NCBI RefSeq assembly: GCF_018449725.1
Contig: NZ_JAAVVC010000009.1
Coordinates: forward strand, 1 to 64,000
From: Pseudomonas sp. dw_612
Lineage (GTDB): Bacteria; Pseudomonadota; Gammaproteobacteria; Pseudomonadales; Pseudomonadaceae
Reading direction: 5' to 3'
DNA length: 64,000 nt
This document shows, piece after piece, positions 59,558 through 64,000 of the stretch. The translations under genes were made by a program, and so were the position numbers. Numbering within the stretch: position 1 is the stretch's first letter; each line of letters opens with the position of its first letter. The notes under the pieces were generated by a model. That model ran no database searches, was not told the origin of the DNA, and saw nothing but the letters and a program-made list of their open reading frames with translations.

Positions 59558-60193
59558 ATGGCAGCAGTGACGGAGCACGTGGTGTACGTGGTCGACGATG
59601 ATCAAGGCATGCTCGATTCGACGGTCTGGTTACTGGAGTCGGTGGGTTTGAAAGCCTTGCCGTTCACCAGCGGCGTCGAATTTCTCGAGGCCTGTGATGC
59701 GAAGCTCAATGCCTGCGTGCTGCTGGATGTGCGCATGCCCGGCATGGGCGGTTTGAACGTGCAGGAAGCCATGCGCGAGCGCGAACTAAAATTACCGATT
59801 ATCTTCGTCAGCGGCCATGCCGATGTGCCTATCGTGGTCCGTGCCTTCAAGGCCGGTGCCCATGACTTCATCGAAAAACCCTACAACGAACAGTTGCTGC
59901 TCGACAGCGTGCAGCAGGCCCTGAGCAACTGCGCGGCGAATCGCTCGGGCAATGTCGGCCACGAAGAATTACAGACCCGCCTGCTCACGCTGACACCCCG
60001 GGAGCGCGATGTATTGCTGCCGTTGGTGCAGGGTTACACCACCCGGGAAATCGCCGAACAACTGGGCGTCAGCGCCAAAACCGTCGACCTGTATCGCTCG
60101 CGGGTAATGAAGCGCATGCAGGCCAATACCTTGCCGGATCTGGTGGGCATGGCCATCGCGGCGCAATTGGTCGATCCACTGAAACTGCGCTAA
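59558..60193 (+). CDS. FixJ-type response regulator
   Basis: Response regulator of 211 residues. The receiver has D57 in CVLLDVRMPG, and K is in DFIEKPYNEQ. The C-terminal LuxR-type helix-turn-helix reads TPRERDVLLPLVQGYTTREI, continuing AEQLGVSAKTVDLYRSRVMK. It works with the preceding kinase, four bases away. Likely target: the divergent acyl-CoA ligase region with its two dyads, by position only. Confidence 0.92.
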   Translation: MAAVTEHVVYVVDDDQGMLDSTVWLLESVGLKALPFTSGVEFLEACDAKLNACVLLDVRMPGMGGLNVQEAMRERELKLPIIFVSGHADVPIVVRAFKAGAHDFIEKPYNEQLLLDSVQQALSNCAANRSGNVGHEELQTRLLTLTPRERDVLLPLVQGYTTREIAEQLGVSAKTVDLYRSRVMKRMQANTLPDLVGMAIAAQLVDPLKLR

Positions 60194-60320
60194 GCCAGAC
60201 CGGACGTCCTGCCGGCGTCCTGACTGCCCGGGCGTGCGCTAGCATGAAAGATGAACAAATCGTTCATCGCCAAGTAGTCGAGCGCGTTCTCTGTCGATTT
60301 CGGGGACGGGAGGAGGCGTC

Positions 60321-61505
60321 TTGAAACCATTACTGCCCAGGCCCAGCACCTCAACGCTGAACATGTTGCGCCAAGGGTGCCTGCAACGCCTTGATGCTGT
60401 GCCGCAAACGTTAACGGAAAAAGCGCTCATCCCCGGCATCCCCAATGCCCGCTACTGGCTGGACCATGACCTGTCGTCCTTTATCCGGGATGCAGGTGAG
60501 GCCAATGTTCGAGAGTACGAGGCGTTCGGCAGTACCGAGGAACCGAATGACATGCTGCCGCTGGCCGATATGCTGGCCGTTTCGGGGGGCGGCGACGCCG
60601 GTACTTTCGCGGCGGGCATGATTGCGGGGTGGACGTTGAGTGGCACCCGGCCGGTGTTCAAAGTCGTCACCGGCATCAGTGCGGGGGCTTTGGTCGCGCC
60701 GTTCGCTTACCTGGGGCCCGAGTACGACGCGGTGATTCAAGGGATCTGCAACGGTATCGGCCCGAAAGACGTGTTCCATTCGCGAAATGTGCTGACCCGC
60801 CTGGCCAGCGACGGCATCGCGGACAGCAAGCCACTGTCGCGGCTGATCGCCAAGTACGTCACTGCCGAAGTGCTGGCGGCCATTGCCGCGCAATACGCCA
60901 AAGGACGCCTGCTGATGATTGGCACCACCGACCTGGACGCAGGGCGCCCGGTCACCTGGAACATGGGCGCGATTGCCGCCAGCGACGCACCGGGGGCGCT
61001 CGCGCTGTTTCGCAACATCATGGTCGCGTCGATGAGCATTCCCGGTGCCGTGTCACCGGTCATGATCGATGTCGAAGTTGACGGTAAACAGTTCCAGGAA
61101 ATGCACGTCGATGGCGGCGTCCTGACTCAGGTGTTCCTTTACCCGCCGGCCACCGTCATGGAGCTGAACAAAGTGCCCGGCGCGCGCCTGCGTCGGGAGC
61201 GGCATTTCTATGTCATTCGCAACGGCAAACTCGAACCGCAATGGTCCGGCACCAAGCGCCGCACCTTGAGCATCGGCGGTCGAGCCATCAGCACGTTGAT
61301 CCAGACCCAAGGCATCAGCGACCTGGATCGAATTTACCGAATTGCGCAGCAGGACGGGGCGGACTTCAATCTGGCGTACATCGGTGCGGATTTTCTCTGT
61401 CCGCGCAATCATAAATTCGATGGCGAGTACATGAAGCGCCTGTTCGATTACGCCTTTGAACGCAGCGCGAAAGGCTATCCGTGGCACAAATCGCCGAACA
61501 GCTAA
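60321..61505 (+). CDS. Patatin-like phospholipase
   Basis: Probable lipid acyl hydrolase of 394 residues with a Ser-Asp dyad: S120 in GISAG, with an upstream glycine-rich SGGGDAGTF oxyanion loop, and D264 in VDGG. No clear signal peptide is seen, although the N-terminus has the short hydrophobic stretch typical of none of the exported classes. The start is a TTG at 60321 with AGGAGG just upstream. It converges on and overlaps the LysR gene by four bases. Confidence 0.85.
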   Translation: MKPLLPRPSTSTLNMLRQGCLQRLDAVPQTLTEKALIPGIPNARYWLDHDLSSFIRDAGEANVREYEAFGSTEEPNDMLPLADMLAVSGGGDAGTFAAGMIAGWTLSGTRPVFKVVTGISAGALVAPFAYLGPEYDAVIQGICNGIGPKDVFHSRNVLTRLASDGIADSKPLSRLIAKYVTAEVLAAIAAQYAKGRLLMIGTTDLDAGRPVTWNMGAIAASDAPGALALFRNIMVASMSIPGAVSPVMIDVEVDGKQFQEMHVDGGVLTQVFLYPPATVMELNKVPGARLRRERHFYVIRNGKLEPQWSGTKRRTLSIGGRAISTLIQTQGISDLDRIYRIAQQDGADFNLAYIGADFLCPRNHKFDGEYMKRLFDYAFERSAKGYPWHKSPNS

Positions 61506-62359
61506 GCGAGCGTCTGTTTGTCAAAGCAGGACACCAGAAAACCCATCACCGCCTGGACCGCCGGGATGTGGCGGATGTCGTTGTGCACCACCAGCCACAC
61601 ATCACGGGTCAGATCCGCCCCCACGGACGGCAGCGCTTGCAAACCATAGCGTTCACCCAGAAAACCGGGCAATGCCGCAACACCGGCGCCTGCCTGGGCG
61701 GCGGTGGCCTGGATGTTCAAATCATTGCTGCGCAGCAGGATCGGTCGATCCCCCGCCTGCTGCTTCAGCCAGGCCTGTTGCGGGGATTGTTCCATGGTTT
61801 CGTCGTAGGCGATGAAGGCCAGGTCTTGCGCGGCGGTCGTGGCTAAATAGTCCGCCGAGCCGTACAGGTAAAACGCCAGTGTCGCGACCTTGCGGGCCAC
61901 CAGGTCCGGTTCCTTGGGGCGGCTCAGGCGCACGGCAATATCGGCTTCGCGCCGCGACAACGAAGCACTGCCCAGGCTGCCAATCAGTTGCAACGACAAC
62001 TGCGGATAGTTCGCCCGCAACTCATTGAGGTGCGGCGCTATCAACGCGCAGGCCAGGGCGGGCGGGGCACTGACCGTGACTTCGCCGACGTAGCTGTCCT
62101 GCCCGGCCAATGCGGTGCGCTGAACCGCGAAGGACTCGCTTTCCATGCGTCTTCCCAACTGCGCAATACGTTCGCCGTCCTCGGTGATGACGTAGGCGCG
62201 CGGGCGCCGGTCCACCAACTTGAGGTTCAGCGAACTCTCCAGTGCACTGATGCGCCGCGCCACCGTGGCATGGTCGACCTTGAGCGTGCGGGCCGCCGCC
62301 GATAACGACTGTTCCTGGGCGAAAACGATGAAATAGCGCAGATCCTCCCAATCGAACAT
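61502..62359 (-). CDS. LysR-family transcriptional regulator
   Basis: Regulator of 285 residues with the N-terminal helix-turn-helix QSLSAAARTLKVDHATVARR and a substrate-binding domain. The N-terminal EDLRYFIVFAQ is of the DNA-binding CbbR/GcvA-like branch. It is divergent from the EamA transporter gene (126 bases between starts), which is its likely target. Confidence 0.91.
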   Translation of the reverse strand: MFDWEDLRYFIVFAQEQSLSAAARTLKVDHATVARRISALESSLNLKLVDRRPRAYVITEDGERIAQLGRRMESESFAVQRTALAGQDSYVGEVTVSAPPALACALIAPHLNELRANYPQLSLQLIGSLGSASLSRREADIAVRLSRPKEPDLVARKVATLAFYLYGSADYLATTAAQDLAFIAYDETMEQSPQQAWLKQQAGDRPILLRSNDLNIQATAAQAGAGVAALPGFLGERYGLQALPSVGADLTRDVWLVVHNDIRHIPAVQAVMGFLVSCFDKQTLA

Positions 62360-62485
62360 GGGCGTTTTCTCACATTAAGGGTGAATAAACAGGGAATTTT
62401 GCCCCATCGGCAAGCCTGCAAGAATCCTTCAAAACCTGATGAGCAGGTTTGAACGTTCACCGCACGCTTTGCCGAGGAAACAGTC

Positions 62486-63409
62486 ATGTCTAAATCAACG
62501 CCGCTCGCGTACGCCGGTATTGTCGGCGCCACGTTTTTCTGGGGCACCAACTTCAATGCAGGCGCGTACATCATCAAGAGCATGGCACCGATCAGCGCGT
62601 CCATTGAGCGCTTTGCCCTCTCGACCCTGTTGCTGGTGCTGATTTTCAGTCTGGCCGGAAAACTGCGGCTCAGCACGCTGAAAAACAATCTGCCGGCCTT
62701 TATCGGTTTGGGCCTGCTCGGATTCACCGCGTTCAGCCTCGCGACCTTCTTTGGCCTGCAAACCACCACACCGATTAACGGCGCGCTGATCCTGGCGACT
62801 ACGCCGCTGTGGACCATGATCTTTGCCGTATTGCTGGAAGGCGAACGCATTGATCGCGGCCGCGCCATCGGCCTGATATTGGGCTTGCTGGGCGTTGGCC
62901 TGGTGATCACTCGCGGGGATATCCAGGTGCTGCTCGGGCTGAAAATGGCGAGCGGTGACGCGATGATCCTGGCCGGCAGCATGGCCTGGGCGGCGAACAT
63001 GGTCGGCACCCGGCGCTTTGTCAAAGACTCGACGCCGCTGGAAACGACGACGTTTTCCATGTTGTTCGGGGTCATCGGATTGATCGTGCTGGGCTTCATC
63101 TATGAAGATCCGCTGGCCGATATCCGCAACGCGTCGCTGGCCATTCATGGTGCGGTCATCTACCTGGCGGTCTTTGGTTCATTGATCGCGTACTTGCTGT
63201 GGTTCAAAGGCATCCATGCCATTGGCGCCGCGCGGACCTCGATTTTCTTCAACCTGGCGCCTGTGTTCACCATGTTGGTGTCGTCGATCCTGGGGGTGTT
63301 GCCCAATGTCTGGCAATTGCTCGGTGCGGCTGGCGTCATCCTGGGGGTGGTGTTTGCTTCGGGTCTGGTCTTCAGCCCCGATCAACCCAAGCCGATCATG
63401 TCCCGGTGA
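62486..63409 (+). CDS. EamA-family drug/metabolite transporter
   Basis: Inner-membrane transporter of 307 residues with ten hydrophobic segments in two EamA repeats (GIVGATFFWGTNFNAGAYI and SGDAMILAGSMAWAANMVG). Substrates in this family range from amino acids to metabolites, so none is named. GAGGAAACAG precedes the ATG. It is divergent from the LysR gene and overlaps the convergent NTF2-like gene by 28 bases. Confidence 0.9.
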   Translation: MSKSTPLAYAGIVGATFFWGTNFNAGAYIIKSMAPISASIERFALSTLLLVLIFSLAGKLRLSTLKNNLPAFIGLGLLGFTAFSLATFFGLQTTTPINGALILATTPLWTMIFAVLLEGERIDRGRAIGLILGLLGVGLVITRGDIQVLLGLKMASGDAMILAGSMAWAANMVGTRRFVKDSTPLETTTFSMLFGVIGLIVLGFIYEDPLADIRNASLAIHGAVIYLAVFGSLIAYLLWFKGIHAIGAARTSIFFNLAPVFTMLVSSILGVLPNVWQLLGAAGVILGVVFASGLVFSPDQPKPIMSR

Positions 63410-63798
63410 ACCTCCAGGGCATTACGTTCCACCCAGTTGTGCGCCAGCAGGCCGTCCGGACGCACTTCCCAGACGGCGGTTCCAAGCATTTCGAAAGGGC
63501 TGTTGCAGGAACGGCCACCGATAAACCCACGGTTCTTCCCGGCCAGTTTCCAGCGCGAGGCGACGCGGGTGCCTTGGGCATTCTGGAACGTCTCGATGGC
63601 GCCGAATTCGAAGTCTTCGATCGTCGACAGGAAGGCGCCAATCCAGCGGATGAAGGCTTCGCGACCGACGATATCCATACCACCGGACGTGATCACGAAG
63701 TCTTCGGCGACGAAGCGCGCGGCAGCTTGCGGGTCTTTTGCCTGCCACACCTCGCGCCAAAAGCTTTCTACGATTTCTACGGCTGTGTTGTTAGTCAT
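63382..63798 (-). CDS. NTF2/SnoaL-like protein
   Basis: Small protein of 138 residues with the cone-shaped NTF2-like fold: N-terminal helix VEIVESFWREVW, AARFVAEDFVITSGGMD and WKLAGKNRGFIGG strands. Many such proteins are enzymes or ligand binders; no activity can be named. CGAGGGG precedes the ATG at 63798. It is divergent from the partial LysR gene. Confidence 0.83.
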   Translation of the reverse strand: MTNNTAVEIVESFWREVWQAKDPQAAARFVAEDFVITSGGMDIVGREAFIRWIGAFLSTIEDFEFGAIETFQNAQGTRVASRWKLAGKNRGFIGGRSCNSPFEMLGTAVWEVRPDGLLAHNWVERNALEVHRDMIGLG

Positions 63799-63898
63799 TT
63801 CGAACCCCTCGTTTCAGATTGAGTACGATGTTCGGTGCTTGCTATCCAGAACTCAAACGCATAAATCTTATGGCATCCAGTTGAAAGGCGAATTCATC

Positions 63899-64000
63899 AT
63901 GCAAACCAGCGACCTTGAGATCGACCTGCTGCGGGCATTTATTGCGGTGGCGGAAACGGGCAGTTTTACTGCCGCAGGGGACGTGATTGCGCGATCACAA
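63899..64000 (+). CDS. LysR-family regulator, partial (cut by window end)
   Basis: Only the first 34 residues are present: MQTSDLEIDLLRAFIAVAET, then GSFTAAGDVIARSQ. This is the start of a LysR helix-turn-helix. AAAGG lies about ten bases upstream. It is divergent from the NTF2-like gene, a typical regulator-target layout. The rest lies beyond the window. Confidence 0.85.
   Translation, partial: MQTSDLEIDLLRAFIAVAETGSFTAAGDVIARSQ

Overview
The window is about 64 kb of a GC-rich Pseudomonas chromosome. It most resembles the P. fluorescens complex (fluorescens/mandelii-type) because of the aprA-inh-aprDEF-serine protease-lipase locus, the OprD porins, the many 'GTGGGAGCGGGCTTGCTCGCGAA' type REP repeats and the fdo-fdhE-selAB-selC cluster. 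Genes are densely packed on both strands. Very long reading frames antisense to real genes are a by-product of the GC bias and were left out. No phage, insertion sequence, integrase or CRISPR array is visible.

Layout: (1) 0-17.7 kb, all + strand, is an exoenzyme island: serralysin AprA, its inhibitor, the complete AprDEF type I secretion machine, two related autotransporter subtilases, and two tandem RTX family I.3 lipases. AprDEF probably exports AprA and both lipases through their C-terminal signals; the autotransporters export themselves. (2) 17.7-23 kb is a repeat-rich accessory stretch with REP arrays, a pair of small Pseudomonas-type hypotheticals, a 799-residue Ig-like protein, a small secreted protein, a YgdI/YgdR-like lipoprotein, and a decayed copy of the lipase 3' end. 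(3) 23-31.5 kb holds a DNA-repair pair (FAN1-type nuclease, then a nuclease-helicase of DinG/XPD type), an orphan zeta-toxin-like kinase, a DJ-1/PfpI protein, a PAS hybrid histidine kinase and a membrane protein. (4) 31.5-37 kb, mostly - strand, holds a hemerythrin protein, a CPA antiporter, a Yip1 protein, an SDR and a MalY/PatB-type C-S lyase.

(5) 37.3-46.36 kb is a complete selenocysteine unit: fdoG with an in-frame UGA, fdoH, fdoI, fdhE, selA, selB and selC (tRNA-Sec), the last starting on the base after the selB stop codon. It provides a respiratory formate dehydrogenase and, except for SelD, the dedicated machinery needed to make it. (6) 46.4-57.9 kb has a LysR regulator divergent from a YcaC-type hydrolase, then a - strand run (reading from right to left: acyl-CoA ligase, DUF485, ActP acetate symporter, acyl-CoA dehydrogenase, OprD porin, YcaC-type hydrolase, OprD porin) that looks like uptake and CoA-dependent breakdown of small organic or fatty acids. 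A PhaC C-terminal remnant lies inside it. (7) 58-64 kb has a PAS kinase/FixJ-type regulator pair divergent from the acyl-CoA ligase across a region with two inverted repeats, a patatin-like phospholipase, a LysR regulator divergent from an EamA transporter, an NTF2-like protein and the start of another LysR gene cut by the window edge.

Most genes are recognisable Pseudomonas families. The points most worth a second look are: the first lipase lacking the segment that holds lid 1 in its relatives; the decayed lipase end across the Ig-like gene; the tandem 110-112 bp repeats after aprF; the FAN1/nuclease-helicase pair; the zeta-like kinase without a visible antitoxin; the selB/selC zero-spacing junction; and the dyads in front of the two-component system.
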